Source: Herbaspirillum sp. (lineage in GTDB: Bacteria > Pseudomonadota > Gammaproteobacteria > Burkholderiales > Burkholderiaceae_D). From it: 37,053 nt of DNA. The stretch covers positions 1 through 37,053 of the forward strand of contig JAQGNR010000080.1 in NCBI GenBank assembly GCA_028291765.1. The letters run 5' to 3'. The notes under the pieces were generated by a model. That model had not been told where the DNA came from, did no database searches, and saw nothing but the letters and a program-made list of their open reading frames with translations. This document shows positions 8,319 to 19,113 of this stretch, piece by piece. Each line of letters starts with the position of its first letter. The stretch's first letter is position 1. A program made the position numbers and the translations under genes.

Positions 8319-9616
8319 TATCGGCCCTCCCTTGAACGCAAATCAACCGGATCGCGTGAGCGCGACGGATCGGCTTGGGCGCCGGCGTCCGGCGCCGAGC
8401 CAGAACCCAACAAAGGCGTCGGCGGCGGCAACGATGCCGCAGCTTGTTTTGCGGCATCGGCATCGCTTTGCGCAATCAGTTTGTCCAATGGCAAATAAAT
8501 CAAATTACTACCTGTTTTTGCATCGACCATCACTTTGGTCGTATTAGTGTAAATCTGTTGCATCGTATCGAGGTACATACGGTCACGGGTCACCGCCGGC
8601 GCTTTTTGATATTCGGTCAGCACTTGCTTGAAGCGGGATGCATCACCTTCGGCATTGGCAATGACGCGTGAACGATAGGCTTCCGATTCCTGCATCAGAC
8701 GCGAGGCCGCGCCACTGGCTTTGGGAATCACGTCGTTGGCATAAGCCTGACCTTCATTTTTCAGCCGTTCGCGATCCTGGCCCGCCTTCACGGCATCGTC
8801 AAATGCCGCCTGAACCTGTTCAGGCGGTTGCACGCCCTGCATAGTCACGTTGGTAACCTGCACGCCCGATTTGTAATGATCCAGTATCTGTTGCATCAAT
8901 TGTCCGACGTCCAACGCGACCTTCTCACGGCCTTCATACAAAACATAATCCATTTTGCTTCTGCCGACGATTTCGCGAATCGAGGTTTCAGCAACCTGAC
9001 GCACCATTTCTTCCTGATCGCTGTTATTGAAAATCCATTCAGCCGCGTTCTTCAATTTATATTGCACGGCAAACTGGATATCGATGATATTTTCGTCGTC
9101 GGTCAGCATCAAAGCTTCTTTTGCCTGCTTGTTGCGGGCATTCGCGCGATAACCGATTTCAACAGTACGCAGTTGAGATAAATTGACTACTTCATGACTT
9201 TGAATCGGATACGGCCAACGCCAGTTGAAACCCGGCATTGTCGTGTAGCTATATTTGCCGAACGTCAATACGACCGCGGTCTGGCCTTCCTGGACGATAA
9301 AGAAGCCGCTGGCAAACCATAAGCACGCAACGATCACCAAGATGATGCCGGCGCCGATACCGGTGCCTTTCATGCTGTCTTTTTTGAAATCGCCGCCGTC
9401 GGAACCGCCGCCGCCGTTCTTTTTACCGAATAGCCGATTAAAACGCTGATTGAAATCGCGCCACAGTTGGTCCAGATCCGGCGGGCCGCCATTATTATTC
9501 GGGCGCTTGCCGTCGTTATTCTGATTGTTACGATTCTCATCCTGCGATCCGCGACCCCATTGCGGATCGTTGAGCGAGAACTTTAATCCAAGCCGTTTAA
9601 ATAAGGAAACAAGCAT
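8318..9616 (-). CDS. hflK: HflK, inner-membrane SPFH protein (FtsH modulator)
   Basis: This is the partner of HflC. The 432-residue protein has an Asn/Gly-rich cytoplasmic N-terminal region (about residues 20-80, with runs of N and G), one membrane helix (about 84-107) and an SPFH domain starting EGQTAVVLTFGKYSY. The heptad-rich helix includes AFDDAVKAGQDRERLKNEGQAYANDVIPKASG. The C-terminal tail is Pro/Ser/Asp-rich. The N-terminal DPQWGRGSQ and the Gly-rich stretch are characteristic of HflK. It lies 81 bp downstream of hflX and is coupled to hflC. Confidence 0.97.
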   Translation of the reverse strand: MLVSLFKRLGLKFSLNDPQWGRGSQDENRNNQNNDGKRPNNNGGPPDLDQLWRDFNQRFNRLFGKKNGGGGSDGGDFKKDSMKGTGIGAGIILVIVACLWFASGFFIVQEGQTAVVLTFGKYSYTTMPGFNWRWPYPIQSHEVVNLSQLRTVEIGYRANARNKQAKEALMLTDDENIIDIQFAVQYKLKNAAEWIFNNSDQEEMVRQVAETSIREIVGRSKMDYVLYEGREKVALDVGQLMQQILDHYKSGVQVTNVTMQGVQPPEQVQAAFDDAVKAGQDRERLKNEGQAYANDVIPKASGAASRLMQESEAYRSRVIANAEGDASRFKQVLTEYQKAPAVTRDRMYLDTMQQIYTNTTKVMVDAKTGSNLIYLPLDKLIAQSDADAAKQAAASLPPPTPLLGSGSAPDAGAQADPSRSRDPVDLRSREGR

Positions 9617-9697
9617 TCGTTACGATCCATCTTCTTAAATTAATAAACTGGTCATGATGCGTGGATTACGCCTGCTTACACCGCGGTTTACACCAAA

Positions 9698-10816
9698 TTA
9701 CGCATGCATGTCCTGAGAATCGTCAACCGATGTCTGGCCGACAGCCTGAAAACTAGCTGCTGCATATTCTGAAATAGCGCTACGCAGCAAATCCGAGCCA
9801 GAACCGGTACGAGCGCTGATGAAAACTCGCTGGATTTTATCATACTCATCTCGCTCAATCCGTGGTTCCATGCCCGCAGTGTCAATCTTGTTCCAAACCA
9901 GAATCTGCGGTATATGATCTGCGCCGATTTCCTTCAGAACCAGATTTACCTGTTCGATTTGCTCCATGCGCACCGGACTTGCCGCATCAACCACATGCAG
10001 CAGCAAATCGGCATGAATCGTTTCTTCAAGCGTGGCCCGGAAAGCGGCCACCAGTTGATGCGGCAATTCCCGGATAAATCCAACGGTATCCGACAGAACG
10101 ACATTGCCGGCGTCACCCATGTAGACCCGGCGCGAGGTGGTATCGAGCGTGGCAAATAATTGATCGGCGGCATAGGCGCCGGCTTTCGTCATGCTGTTGA
10201 AAACCGTCGATTTTCCGGCATTCGTATAGCCGACCAGCGAGACCGAAAACGTCGCGCTGCGACCGCGCGCGCGCCGTTGCGTTGCGTGTTGGCGCTGCAA
10301 TTTTTCCAACTGCCCGCGCAATGCCTTGACCCGCAAACCAAGCAAGCGACGGTCGGTTTCAAGTTGCGTTTCGCCGGGACCGCGCAAGCCAATACCGCCT
10401 TTTTGCCGTTCCAAATGGGTCCAGCCGCGAATCAGCCGGGTGGCCAAGTGCTGCAACTGCGCCAGCTCCACCTGAACCTTACCTTCGTGGCTTTTCGCGC
10501 GCTGCGCAAAAATATCGAGGATCAGGCTGGTGCGATCGAGGACGCGGGTTTTCAGTACGCGCTCAAGATTGCGCTGTTGCGCAGGTGACAATGCGTGATT
10601 GAAGATGGCGAGTTCGAGATCGAGGTCGGCAACAACGTCGGCGATTTCCTGTGCTTTGCCAGATCCGACAAATAATGCCGCATCGGGACTTGCACGTTTG
10701 CCGGTGATAGTCGTGACAGGCTCAACGCCTGCAGATTGAGAAAGCAGAGACAGCTCATCCAGACTTGTGGCAAAGTTGCCTTTGCCAAAGTCCAGGCCGA
10801 TTAGAACAGCGCGCAT
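9698..10816 (-). CDS. hflX: GTPase HflX
   Basis: HflX is a ribosome-binding GTPase of the Obg-HflX group that splits stalled ribosomes. The protein has the N-terminal HflX domain (LFVGSGKAQEIADVV, FNHALSPAQQRNLE), the conserved GGIGLRGPGETQLETDRR segment, then a G domain with G1 GYTNAGKST, G2/G3 region TLDTTSRRV and DTVGFIRELPHQLVAAF, and G4 NKID. I choose the ATG at 10816 (372 residues, MRAVLIGLDFGKG). The frame also opens at a TTG at 10870, which would overlap the end of hfq by 26 nt; neither has a strong ribosome site. It follows hfq as in E. coli and most proteobacteria. Confidence 0.95.
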   Translation of the reverse strand: MRAVLIGLDFGKGNFATSLDELSLLSQSAGVEPVTTITGKRASPDAALFVGSGKAQEIADVVADLDLELAIFNHALSPAQQRNLERVLKTRVLDRTSLILDIFAQRAKSHEGKVQVELAQLQHLATRLIRGWTHLERQKGGIGLRGPGETQLETDRRLLGLRVKALRGQLEKLQRQHATQRRARGRSATFSVSLVGYTNAGKSTVFNSMTKAGAYAADQLFATLDTTSRRVYMGDAGNVVLSDTVGFIRELPHQLVAAFRATLEETIHADLLLHVVDAASPVRMEQIEQVNLVLKEIGADHIPQILVWNKIDTAGMEPRIERDEYDKIQRVFISARTGSGSDLLRSAISEYAAASFQAVGQTSVDDSQDMHA

Positions 10817-10844
10817 TTCACTGCGCGCTGTAGTGTTGACCGCA

Positions 10845-11090
10845 TTATTCAGCGGCGTCTGGTGATTCAAGGCTTAGATTCACAGCACGAGCAGGTACGA
10901 CGGTTGAAATGGCGTGCTTATAAACCATTTGTGTAACGGTATTGCGAAGTAAAACGACATATTGATCGAAAGACTCGATATGTCCTTGAAGCTTAATGCC
11001 ATTTACGAGATAAATCGAAACAGCGACATGCTCTTTTCTAAGGGCATTAAGGAAGGGGTCTTGTAATAATTGCCCTTTATTGTTGCTCAT
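10845..11090 (-). CDS. hfq: RNA chaperone Hfq
   Basis: Hfq is the Sm-like hexameric RNA chaperone that pairs small RNAs with mRNAs. This 81-residue protein carries the full Sm core: [43 protein letters not shown] and the Sm2 motif [10 protein letters not shown]. The acidic-tipped tail (LESPDAAE) is short compared with E. coli, as usual in beta-proteobacteria. The start ATG is preceded by GTGGAGCCGCC. The 239-bp region upstream (11091-11329) should contain its promoter, but I could not pick one with confidence. Confidence 0.98.
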   Translation of the reverse strand: MSNNKGQLLQDPFLNALRKEHVAVSIYLVNGIKLQGHIESFDQYVVLLRNTVTQMVYKHAISTVVPARAVNLSLESPDAAE

Positions 11091-11329
11091 GGCGGCTCCA
11101 CTATGTTGATGTAAATGAAATTTGGAGGCACTCAGCGTTTTTTCAAGTGCCGTGTGCGCGATACTAACAAAGGATTACACCTGCAAACGATCACATTACG
11201 TTGCAATGGCGTTGACGATAGCGGATGCAAGAAATAAGTACGCTTATCCTACTGCTTAAAATCCGCTTATCGAAGATATTTTGAAGACTTTTTCCGAATA
11301 CTCTATTTATCCGGATAGGCTACGCGCTT

Positions 11330-12676
11330 CTACTTATCAGGACGAGCGTATGGGTTTCTACTTGAGCGGAATTCGATTCTTAACGGAGTCCCAATCAGTG
11401 AGAAAGTTTCACGGAAATGTTTCTCCAGATAACGTTTATAGTTATCTTCAACCGATTCCAGCGCATTGCCATGAATCACGACGATCGGTGGATTTTGCCC
11501 ACCCTGGTGAGCGTAGCGCAATTTTGGACGAATCGAACCCTTGCGCCGCGGCTGCTGATGCTCCACCGCTTCAATCAATGCACGGGTCAGCTTCGGCGTG
11601 GTCAGATCAGCCATGGCTGCAGCATAAGCGGCATCCACCGATTTCATAAAGGGACTGATGCCGGTCGATTTCAGCGCCGAGATGAAATGGAATTTTGCAA
11701 AAGAAAGAAAATTCAGCTTACGCTCGATATCCATCTTGATTTCATCGCGGCGATCGCTGATCAGACCGTCCCATTTATTGACTCCCACCACTAATGCGCG
11801 CCCGGTTTCGAGCACGAATCCCGCAATGTGAGCATCCTGCTCGGAAATATCCTGTTGCGCATCAAGCAACAGCACCACCACATTCGCTTCTGAAATCGAC
11901 TGCAGGGTTTTGACGACTGAAAATTTTTCAATCGCTTCAAACACTTTTCCGCGTCGACGAATCCCTGCAGTATCGATCAAGGTATATTGCTTGCCATCGC
12001 GTTCAAATGGAATCTCGATCGAGTCCCGCGTGGTGCCGGGCATGTCGAACGCAATGACGCGTTCTTCACCCAACAGCGTATTGACCAGCGTCGATTTACC
12101 CACATTCGGACGGCCGACAATGGCGATCTTGATGCCGCGTGCGGCCGGATCGATCTCTTCTTCAACAGAGGTGCGCTGCGCGAATGCGATATCCAGCGAT
12201 TCTTCGACCAGATCGGTCACACCGTCGCCGTGCGCAGCAGAAATCACATAGGGATCGCCCAGCCCAAGCTCATAAAACTCCGCCGTGACCGACGTATATT
12301 TCATGCCCTCGGCCTTGTTCACCACCAGCATGACCGAGCGTCCGGATTTACGCAGGAAATCGGTAATCGTCTTGTCGTGCGGCGTCAAACCCTGACGGCC
12401 ATCGACAATAAAAATCACGACGTCGGCTTCCACCACGGCCTGCTTGGTCTGCTTGGCCATCTCATGCATGATGCCTTCTTTGGCGACCGGCTCGAACCCG
12501 CCGGTGTCAATGACCAGAAAAGGCCGCTCCCCTACCCGGCCCTCACCGTAGTGGCGATCCCGGGTCAGCCCGGGCAGGTCTGCAACCAGCGCATCCCTAG
12601 AACGGGTGAGCCGGTTGAATAAAGTCGATTTACCGACATTGGGGCGACCTACAAGTGCAATTACCGGCTTCATCAA
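11330..12676 (-). CDS. der: Ribosome-assembly GTPase Der (EngA)
   Basis: Der is a double-G-domain GTPase needed for maturation of the 50S subunit. The 448-residue protein has two GRPNVGKS P-loops (residues 10-17 and near 190), two switch motifs ([11 protein letters not shown] with DTGGFEP, and [14 protein letters not shown] with [10 protein letters not shown]), two G4 motifs (NKAEG, NKWDG), and a C-terminal KH-like domain ending [13 protein letters not shown]. Two adjacent Met codons begin the frame (12676 and 12673); either could be used. It follows bamB by only four bases, consistent with one transcript from the yfgM-bamB side. Confidence 0.97.
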   Translation of the reverse strand: MMKPVIALVGRPNVGKSTLFNRLTRSRDALVADLPGLTRDRHYGEGRVGERPFLVIDTGGFEPVAKEGIMHEMAKQTKQAVVEADVVIFIVDGRQGLTPHDKTITDFLRKSGRSVMLVVNKAEGMKYTSVTAEFYELGLGDPYVISAAHGDGVTDLVEESLDIAFAQRTSVEEEIDPAARGIKIAIVGRPNVGKSTLVNTLLGEERVIAFDMPGTTRDSIEIPFERDGKQYTLIDTAGIRRRGKVFEAIEKFSVVKTLQSISEANVVVLLLDAQQDISEQDAHIAGFVLETGRALVVGVNKWDGLISDRRDEIKMDIERKLNFLSFAKFHFISALKSTGISPFMKSVDAAYAAAMADLTTPKLTRALIEAVEHQQPRRKGSIRPKLRYAHQGGQNPPIVVIHGNALESVEDNYKRYLEKHFRETFSLIGTPLRIEFRSSRNPYARPDK

Positions 12677-12680
12677 TTCA

Positions 12681-13835
12681 CTATTCGGCTGCTAAAGCAA
12701 CCACTGTTCCTGCTTGGGTTTGAAAAATGACGCTTGAACCTGCGACTACGGGGTTGGCGGTGATGGCGCTGCCGTCGGTCGGGACACGGCCGACAAAGCT
12801 GCCGTCTGCCTGCGACAGAAAGTGAATATAACCTTGATAATCCCCGAGCGCCACGGTGCTGCCGACAGAAGCTGGAGCAGATAATTGACGATAAGATAAT
12901 TTATCGTTACTCCACAATGCGGCGCCTGTAGCGCGTTCGAACTCCGTTACCGTTCCGCTTTCGTCTGCTGCAAATACATAACGCGCATCGACGCTCACGC
13001 CGACCGAGCTGGAAAACGCCTTGACCCAGCGCACACCACCGCTGCTGGTATCGAAACAACCTATACGGCTCTGATACGTCACTACGCATACATCATTGCC
13101 GAGCACCGCAGGCATACCCGATACGTCGGCAACACGTTCCATCTCGGTAGTGCCGCGTGGATCGCCAACCTGCACCTCCCAGATCGGACCGCCGTTGGTC
13201 AACGTCAATGCCGATAAACGACCGCCCGGCAATGCAACAAACGCGGTACTCGAAACAATCGCAATACCTGGCGCGCTGCGCAAAGTCAGCGATGGCGTAT
13301 TACGTTCGGCCATCCAGCGACGCACGCCGGTGAGCGCATCGAATGCCGCAATCCGGTTATCCAGGCTGCGCACGATCACCAGGCCTGAACCGACTGCAGG
13401 CGCCGACAAGACTTCACTGCTGGCCTGCCCCTTCCAAAGAAGCTTACCGGCATTATCGTAAGCCAGTACGACACCCTTCTCGCCGACCACGGCAACGGTG
13501 GCGCCATCGCTACCAACGCCGGCTGTCAGCTTCATCTTGGCATTGATGCGCCAATCGGTCTGACCGCTCTTGACATTGATACGCACAATGGTGCCGTCAG
13601 CGCCGGCGGCATAAACGCTATCTGCGGCCAGCGCAGGTGAAAACTGATAAGTCTCGCTCTTGGGTACGGATACTTTCCACAGCGTGTGCACATTTTTCGT
13701 GGCTTTTAATTCCGCCAGTGGCGCCGGTGGATTGACTGGCTTTTTGGAGAACCATGAAAACATCGAGCAGCCGGACAACAAAACCACTGCGCCGACGCAG
13801 ATATATTTGCTGCAGTATTTGAAACCTGTACGCAT
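12681..13835 (-). CDS. bamB: Outer-membrane assembly lipoprotein BamB
   Basis: BamB is the beta-propeller lipoprotein of the BAM complex, which folds proteins into the outer membrane. The 384-residue product has a lipoprotein signal (VVLLSGC, lipidated Cys at residue 23) and repeated PQQ-like propeller blades ([88 protein letters not shown]). The start at 13835 is set by a strong AAGGGAGCAAT ribosome site. The frame continues upstream to 13886, but that part is not family-like. It sits between yfgM and der as in E. coli. Confidence 0.96.
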   Translation of the reverse strand: MRTGFKYCSKYICVGAVVLLSGCSMFSWFSKKPVNPPAPLAELKATKNVHTLWKVSVPKSETYQFSPALAADSVYAAGADGTIVRINVKSGQTDWRINAKMKLTAGVGSDGATVAVVGEKGVVLAYDNAGKLLWKGQASSEVLSAPAVGSGLVIVRSLDNRIAAFDALTGVRRWMAERNTPSLTLRSAPGIAIVSSTAFVALPGGRLSALTLTNGGPIWEVQVGDPRGTTEMERVADVSGMPAVLGNDVCVVTYQSRIGCFDTSSGGVRWVKAFSSSVGVSVDARYVFAADESGTVTEFERATGAALWSNDKLSYRQLSAPASVGSTVALGDYQGYIHFLSQADGSFVGRVPTDGSAITANPVVAGSSVIFQTQAGTVVALAAE

Positions 13836-13889
13836 ATTGCTCCCTTTATCGCATTCGATCCGAAATATAAAGCCGGTGCCACGCATTAT

Positions 13890-14537
13890 TTACGCCGCCG
13901 CTTTCGCGTTACCACCAATTGCATCGAGTTTTAATTGAATCAACTGACGACCGGGATCCTTTGGTTCCATCTTTTCCAGCGCTTCCTGATATGCGCTACG
14001 TGCTTCGGCCGTCTTGTTTTGAGCAAACAGCACGTCGCCCCTGCGATCGGCAACCGCGCCGGCGAACTGCGCGGGGAAATTGCCGGACAATGTTTTCAGC
14101 GCAGCGTCATAGTCTTTGGCATCCAGTTCGATACCGGCCAGACGAATCGCGGCGATTGCCCCGTATTCTGCATCGCGGTGATGTTCGACCACCCATTGCA
14201 ATTCGCTTTTGGCAGCCGCCATATCATTGGCGTCGAATGCGGACTTTGCGGCGACCAGCGCTGCCATCTGCGCATAAGACGTGCCGCTGAATTTATCCTG
14301 GATAACGTTGGCCACAGGCATGACTTTGGCATGATTTTTTGCGGTCGCTGCATTTTGCAATTCTTCGTATAGTTGCGAAGCCTGCAACGACTGATTGCGC
14401 CGATACAAATTCCAGCCCGACCAGGCAGCATAAATCGCCAGCACCGCAATCAGTGCCCAGGTCAGCAAATTGCCGTGCTTCGCCCACCAAGCCTTGATGG
14501 TATCGAGTTGTTCTTGCTCTTCGAGATCGTATGCCAT
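13890..14537 (-). CDS. yfgM: YfgM-type periplasmic TPR protein
   Basis: This 215-residue membrane-anchored protein has a cytoplasmic N-terminus (MAYDLEEQEQLDTIKAWWAKHGN), one membrane helix (about residues 24-44) and a periplasmic helical region with tetratricopeptide-like repeats (SAFDANDMAAAKSELQWVV, AAIRLAGIELDAKDYDAAL, GDVLFAQNKTAEARSAYQEAL). In E. coli YfgM works with the PpiD chaperone at the Sec translocon. The N-terminal pattern and its place between hisS and bamB identify it well. It starts 12 bp after the hisS stop. Confidence 0.93.
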   Translation of the reverse strand: MAYDLEEQEQLDTIKAWWAKHGNLLTWALIAVLAIYAAWSGWNLYRRNQSLQASQLYEELQNAATAKNHAKVMPVANVIQDKFSGTSYAQMAALVAAKSAFDANDMAAAKSELQWVVEHHRDAEYGAIAAIRLAGIELDAKDYDAALKTLSGNFPAQFAGAVADRRGDVLFAQNKTAEARSAYQEALEKMEPKDPGRQLIQLKLDAIGGNAKAAA

Positions 14538-14549
14538 TGAAATGCCGTA

Positions 14550-15893
14550 TTAAGAGTGGTAGTGAATGTGTTCGTGATCATGATCGTCGCCGACGATCTG
14601 ATCGACCAGATAATCCGGCACGGCGTCGAAAGCGACTGCATGTTGCGCAGTTTCAGCCGAGGCATCGCGCAGATTTTTAACCACCGCGGTGGCGTTGGCT
14701 ATCTCATCGTCTCCGATGATGATGGCAAACGCCGCCCCGCTGGCGTCGGCGCGCTTCATTTGCGATTTGAAACCGCCGCCCGCATTGGACGATGCGCAAT
14801 GTAGCACAACATCCAGTCCGGCACTGCGCAAACGCTCTGCCAATACAAATGATTGCAATTGCGCTGCTTCGCCTTGATGCACCAGATAGACATCGCATTG
14901 GTTCGGCGCATACTGCTCGCCGGAGGCTTTCATCAATTCCAGCAAACGCTCTACGCCCATGGCAAATCCGCAGGCCGGCGTCGGCTTACCGCCGAACATC
15001 TCGACCAAGGGATCGTAACGGCCGCCGCCGCAAACCGTACCCTGGGAACCAAGCTGATCGGTGACCCATTCGAAAACCGTGCGGTTGTAATAATCCATGC
15101 CGCGCACGAGACGCGGATTGACTGTGTAAGGAATATTGTTGTGCTGCAGAATTTTTTGCACGCCATCGAAATGCGCGCGCGAGGCTTCGCCCAGATAATC
15201 GAGCAATTTAGGTGCGCCGTTCACCATTTCCTGCATAGTGGGATTTTTGGTATCCAGAATGCGTAGCGGATTCGACAGCAGGCGGCGCTGGGCATCCGTG
15301 TCCAGCACGTCCTTGTGCTGTTCGAAATAGATAATGAGATCGGCGCGATGCTTGTTGCGCTCTTCGGCATCGCCGATCGAATTGAGCTCCAGCCGAATGT
15401 CCTGCAGGCCCAGATCGTCCCACAAACGCTGGCACATCATGATCAGCTCGGCGTCGATATCCGGGCCGGTAAAGCCGATCGCTTCGGCGCCGATCTGATG
15501 AAACTGGCGATAGCGGCCGCGCTGCGGCCGCTCGTGACGAAACATCGGACCGCTATACCAGAGACGTTTCGGACCGTCATAGGTCAGATTGTGTTCCAGC
15601 GCCGCGCGCACCACGCCGGCGGTACTTTCCGGACGCAAGGTCAGGTTGTCGCCGTTAAGCGTATCGGTAAACGAGTACATCTCTTTTTCGACAATATCGG
15701 TAACGGCGCCCAGACCGCGCGCAAACAAAGCCGTCGGTTCGACGATCGGCGTGCGGATCTGTTGAAAACCGTAACTCTTCAACACGGAATGCACCGTGTT
15801 TTCAAATAACTCCCATAAAGGAGCATCGGCTGGCAGGATATCGTTCATCCCTTTGACGCCGACAATTTTCTCGGCTTTTTTATTTTCTGACAT
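14550..15893 (-). CDS. hisS: Histidyl-tRNA synthetase
   Basis: This class IIa synthetase charges tRNA-His. The 447-residue protein shows motif 1 ([20 protein letters not shown]), motif 2 ([38 protein letters not shown]), the HisA/HisB signatures [16 protein letters not shown] and [14 protein letters not shown], motif 3 ([12 protein letters not shown]), and a C-terminal anticodon-binding domain ([32 protein letters not shown]). A short His-rich tail ([11 protein letters not shown]) ends the protein. Its inactive paralogue hisZ is also in this window. Confidence 0.98.
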   Translation of the reverse strand: MSENKKAEKIVGVKGMNDILPADAPLWELFENTVHSVLKSYGFQQIRTPIVEPTALFARGLGAVTDIVEKEMYSFTDTLNGDNLTLRPESTAGVVRAALEHNLTYDGPKRLWYSGPMFRHERPQRGRYRQFHQIGAEAIGFTGPDIDAELIMMCQRLWDDLGLQDIRLELNSIGDAEERNKHRADLIIYFEQHKDVLDTDAQRRLLSNPLRILDTKNPTMQEMVNGAPKLLDYLGEASRAHFDGVQKILQHNNIPYTVNPRLVRGMDYYNRTVFEWVTDQLGSQGTVCGGGRYDPLVEMFGGKPTPACGFAMGVERLLELMKASGEQYAPNQCDVYLVHQGEAAQLQSFVLAERLRSAGLDVVLHCASSNAGGGFKSQMKRADASGAAFAIIIGDDEIANATAVVKNLRDASAETAQHAVAFDAVPDYLVDQIVGDDHDHEHIHYHS

Positions 15894-15952
15894 CTTGGTG
15901 ATTCAATATGAGTTAAGTACAGGGACCACAGGGGCCGGTAAAAGAGGCGCTA

Positions 15953-17251
15953 TCAGCCGGTCATCCCAGTCTGTTTGGTATAACGCTGCTTGACGTAATC
16001 CAGCACAATGGCCTGAAACTCCTCGGCAATGCGTTCGCCTCGCAAGGTCATTTTCTTTTCGCCGTCGATAAACACTGGCGCAGCCGGCGATTCGCCGCTG
16101 CCAGGCAAGCTGATGCCGATATTGGCATGTTTGGATTCGCCGGGACCATTCACGATACAGCCCATGACAGCGACGTTCATGCCTTCGACACCCGGATAAT
16201 CGACTTTCCACACCGGCATCTGATCGCGCAGATAAGTCTGAATCTTATCGGCCAGATCCTGAAATACGGTGGACGTGGTGCGACCGCATCCCGGACAAGC
16301 GATGACCATCGGCGTAAATTTACGCAGACCCATGGTTTGCAGCATTTCCTGACCGACAATCACTTCACGGGTACGGTCGCCACCGGGCTCCGGCGTGAGC
16401 GAAATGCGGATCGTGTCGCCGATGCCTTCCTGCAGCAATACGCCCATTGCGGCGCTTGACGCCACAATCCCTTTGCTGCCCATGCCGGCTTCGGTCAGGC
16501 CGAGGTGCAAGGGATAATCGCAACGGCGGGCCAGCTCGCGGTATACCGCGATCAAATCCTGCACGCCGGAGACTTTGCAAGACAAGATAATGCGATCGCC
16601 CGCAAGCCCCAATTCTTCAGCGCGCTGCGCGCTTTCAATCGCCGATGTGATCAGCGCTTCATACATGACGTTTTGGGCCGGCCACGGCTGCGCCCGTTGC
16701 GCGTTCTGATCCATGATCCGCGCCAGCAAAGTCTGGTCCAGGCTGCCCCAGTTTACGCCGATGCGCACCGGCTTATCGTATTTGCACGCTGCCTCGATCA
16801 TCTGCGCGAACTGCGTATCGCGTTTGGCGCCCTGCCCGACATTGCCCGGATTGATACGATATTTGGACAATGCGCGCGCGCAATCCGGATAATCGTTGAG
16901 CAGGGTATGGCCGTTGTAATGAAAATCACCGACCAGCGGCACATCGACCCCCATCCGGTCCAACTGCTCGCGAATCGCCGGCACCGCTGCCGCCGCTTCC
17001 GGATTGTTCACCGTAATACGCACCAGTTCGGAACCGGCGCGCGCCAGATCCTTGACTTGAATTGCGGTACCGATGACATCTGCAGTATCGGTATTGGTCA
17101 TCGATTGCACGACGATCGGCGCGCCGCCGCCCATGACGATCTCATTGCTGCCGTAACTGATGACAGCACGGCGGGCCATGCGACGTACAGATGGGCCAGA
17201 TGGGATAGGCGAGTGTGCAGGTGAATGCGCGGATGCGTGAGAAAGAGTCAT
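15953..17251 (-). CDS. ispG: 4-hydroxy-3-methylbut-2-enyl diphosphate synthase (flavodoxin)
   Basis: IspG is the iron-sulfur enzyme of the MEP isoprenoid pathway that converts the cyclic diphosphate MEcPP to HMBPP. The 432-residue protein has a TIM-barrel-like N-terminal domain ([42 protein letters not shown]), and the 4Fe-4S ligands are in CPGCGRTTS and GCIVNGPGE. The first ~25 residues are a low-complexity His/Ser/Pro stretch not seen in the core family, so a shorter start at the Met before [10 protein letters not shown] is possible. It starts 7 bp after the rodZ stop, so they share an operon. Confidence 0.96.
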   Translation of the reverse strand: MTLSHASAHSPAHSPIPSGPSVRRMARRAVISYGSNEIVMGGGAPIVVQSMTNTDTADVIGTAIQVKDLARAGSELVRITVNNPEAAAAVPAIREQLDRMGVDVPLVGDFHYNGHTLLNDYPDCARALSKYRINPGNVGQGAKRDTQFAQMIEAACKYDKPVRIGVNWGSLDQTLLARIMDQNAQRAQPWPAQNVMYEALITSAIESAQRAEELGLAGDRIILSCKVSGVQDLIAVYRELARRCDYPLHLGLTEAGMGSKGIVASSAAMGVLLQEGIGDTIRISLTPEPGGDRTREVIVGQEMLQTMGLRKFTPMVIACPGCGRTTSTVFQDLADKIQTYLRDQMPVWKVDYPGVEGMNVAVMGCIVNGPGESKHANIGISLPGSGESPAAPVFIDGEKKMTLRGERIAEEFQAIVLDYVKQRYTKQTGMTG

Positions 17252-17258
17252 TTCGTGT

Positions 17259-18308
17259 CTACTTCAAATCCAGGCGGGCAACATTATTGCTGGTGGCCGA
17301 CGCCAGCGCCAGCGGCTTGCCTCTCAGCGTCGCGGTTACGCCAGCGGCATTGCCGATTGTCATCGACATCGGTCCATTGATATCGAAGGATTCGGCGGTA
17401 CCGCCTTTCATCGTGCGTGAAACCACGATGGACTTATCGGCGCGGCGAATTTCAATCCAGGAATCCTGAGTGATCGTCAATTGTAAGGGATTAGCCACAA
17501 CCGCGGGAATAGCAGGCGTAGCTGGAGCGGGAGCGGGAGATATGGCAGACGCCACGGGCGTGACCGCAATGCTAGGGGCCGCCGGTGCTGCCTTGGCGGT
17601 AACCGTTGCAGGAGCCGCAGGAGCAGACGTTGCCTCCTGCACGGTCGAAATGGCTTCAGACGACACGGCATTTTCGCTGTCCGCGACTACCGCTGGCGCG
17701 GCCGCCGGATCGGGGTTATCGGCGTTCGGCGCAGCAGCCACAGCAACAGCAATGCTGGGTGTCGATACAGCAGCGCCGCTTATGTGCAAACGCTGCAACA
17801 GCCGTGAATTTTTAACATCGCTCCAATTACCGTATTTCATGGCGACGAACAAACCTACAATTACCAGCACGCCGAACGCCAGCCATGCCAGTTGCGCAAG
17901 CGGCAACTCATGCCGTCCCCGTAATGGCAGACTGGATTCGGAAAACGGGGTGGAAAGTGTGCGGGACGGCCTGATTTGCGCGTCCGGCGGCGCCGTATCG
18001 ATAGGCAGCGCCGCGACCAATGCGGTCGAATCGATTCCCAGCATTTTGGCGTATATACGGATAAACCCGCGAATAACGACCGGACCAGGCAATGCACCGT
18101 AGCGATCTTCTTCAAGCGCATGAATCTGACGCGTCGCCAACTTCAGATGGCTCGCCACGTATTCGACCGACCAGCCCCTGGCCTGCCGCTCGGCTGCCAG
18201 CACGGTGCCCGGCAATGGGATCGGCGTAGGCGCCTGCGTTGCTTCGGTCTGCGAACCCAGCGCGTCATTGGATGACGGCGTCCCCGGTATGTGCTGCTGA
18301 TCACTCAT
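17259..18308 (-). CDS. rodZ: RodZ-like cell-shape protein
   Basis: RodZ links the MreB cytoskeleton to the membrane and helps keep rod shape. The 349-residue protein has an N-terminal helix-turn-helix domain (about residues 34-100: [48 protein letters not shown]), one membrane helix (about 135-158, [21 protein letters not shown]), a long Ala/Pro/Val-rich periplasmic linker (about 170-265), and a small C-terminal beta domain ([19 protein letters not shown]). The start ATG at 18308 is preceded by GGAG and lies inside the end of pilF (8-nt overlap); a GTG at 18320 is also in frame. Confidence 0.92.
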   Translation of the reverse strand: MSDQQHIPGTPSSNDALGSQTEATQAPTPIPLPGTVLAAERQARGWSVEYVASHLKLATRQIHALEEDRYGALPGPVVIRGFIRIYAKMLGIDSTALVAALPIDTAPPDAQIRPSRTLSTPFSESSLPLRGRHELPLAQLAWLAFGVLVIVGLFVAMKYGNWSDVKNSRLLQRLHISGAAVSTPSIAVAVAAAPNADNPDPAAAPAVVADSENAVSSEAISTVQEATSAPAAPATVTAKAAPAAPSIAVTPVASAISPAPAPATPAIPAVVANPLQLTITQDSWIEIRRADKSIVVSRTMKGGTAESFDINGPMSMTIGNAAGVTATLRGKPLALASATSNNVARLDLK

Positions 18309-19113
18309 CAAATACTCCACGTTGATAAGCTGCGTATTCGGCTGAATCCGGATACAGACTACGCAATTGCGCTAGCAATTTTGTCTCTGTCGACGGCTGC
18401 TCCGACTTGCGCGCCACTTTAATCGCCAACCATAATGCCTCTACGCCGGGCTTCGCGACCGCCGTCGCACGTTCTGCATGGAAGCGGGCGCGCGGATAAT
18501 TACCGTCGTTAAAATACAGCTTTGCCAATTCGGTATTGCTGCGCACGTTACCCGGTTGCACGGCGGCCGCACGCGCAAAATATTTCTTTGCCGCATCCCG
18601 GTCGCCTGCCGTCAGACTGCATGTACCGGCATTGTTCAGGGCCTTTTCCGGCGTCTGGTAATTGGGCCGCCCGGCGGCCCGTTCAAACCAGCGTAATGAT
18701 GCCTGCGCATGACCGGTCTGGCACAGGTACCATGCATAATTATTCAAATAATCGGGCTGATCCGGCACAATCCGCAAGGCTTGCAGAAATTGCGCGCCGG
18801 CCAGTGCCTGCCGTCCCGACGCCATGTAAATCAAACCCCGCATACTCAGCGCATCAGGCTGCTCTGGCACGATCTGCAGCGCCAGCGCTGCTTCATCGAG
18901 CGCGACCTGCCACTGACTTTGCTGATAATACGCAAGCGCCAGCTGCAAATGCGCATCGGCACGCTGCTGGTCTGTTGCAGCGCTGTTCGGACCTGGGCCT
19001 GGACCTGAGCCGGGGCCTGGATCGCGCTCCAAACCCGCGCTTGAATTCGCGCATGCCGCCACCAGCAAAACTGAAACCAACGCCGCAATCCATCGCTGCA
19101 AGCGCCAACTCAC
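18301..19113 (-). CDS. pilW: Type IV pilus assembly lipoprotein PilF/PilW (TPR)
   Basis: This 270-residue lipoprotein (LLVAAC, Cys at residue 21) has a Pro/Gly low-complexity linker (residues 31-43) and about five tetratricopeptide repeats ([117 protein letters not shown]). Homologues help the pilus secretin reach or assemble in the outer membrane. The symbol pilF is used in some genomes. Its ATG overlaps the rlmN stop by 4 nt, and its 3' end overlaps the rodZ start. Confidence 0.91.
   Translation of the reverse strand: MSWRLQRWIAALVSVLLVAACANSSAGLERDPGPGSGPGPGPNSAATDQQRADAHLQLALAYYQQSQWQVALDEAALALQIVPEQPDALSMRGLIYMASGRQALAGAQFLQALRIVPDQPDYLNNYAWYLCQTGHAQASLRWFERAAGRPNYQTPEKALNNAGTCSLTAGDRDAAKKYFARAAAVQPGNVRSNTELAKLYFNDGNYPRARFHAERATAVAKPGVEALWLAIKVARKSEQPSTETKLLAQLRSLYPDSAEYAAYQRGVFDE

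Noticed and set aside
11200..11330. Possible terminator after der (CCGGATA / TATTCGG on the minus strand) and small repeats CGCTTATC
   Set aside because: The stem is only 7 bp with a G-U pair and is followed by A-rich sequence, not a U-tract. The CGCTTATC copies are too short to interpret.
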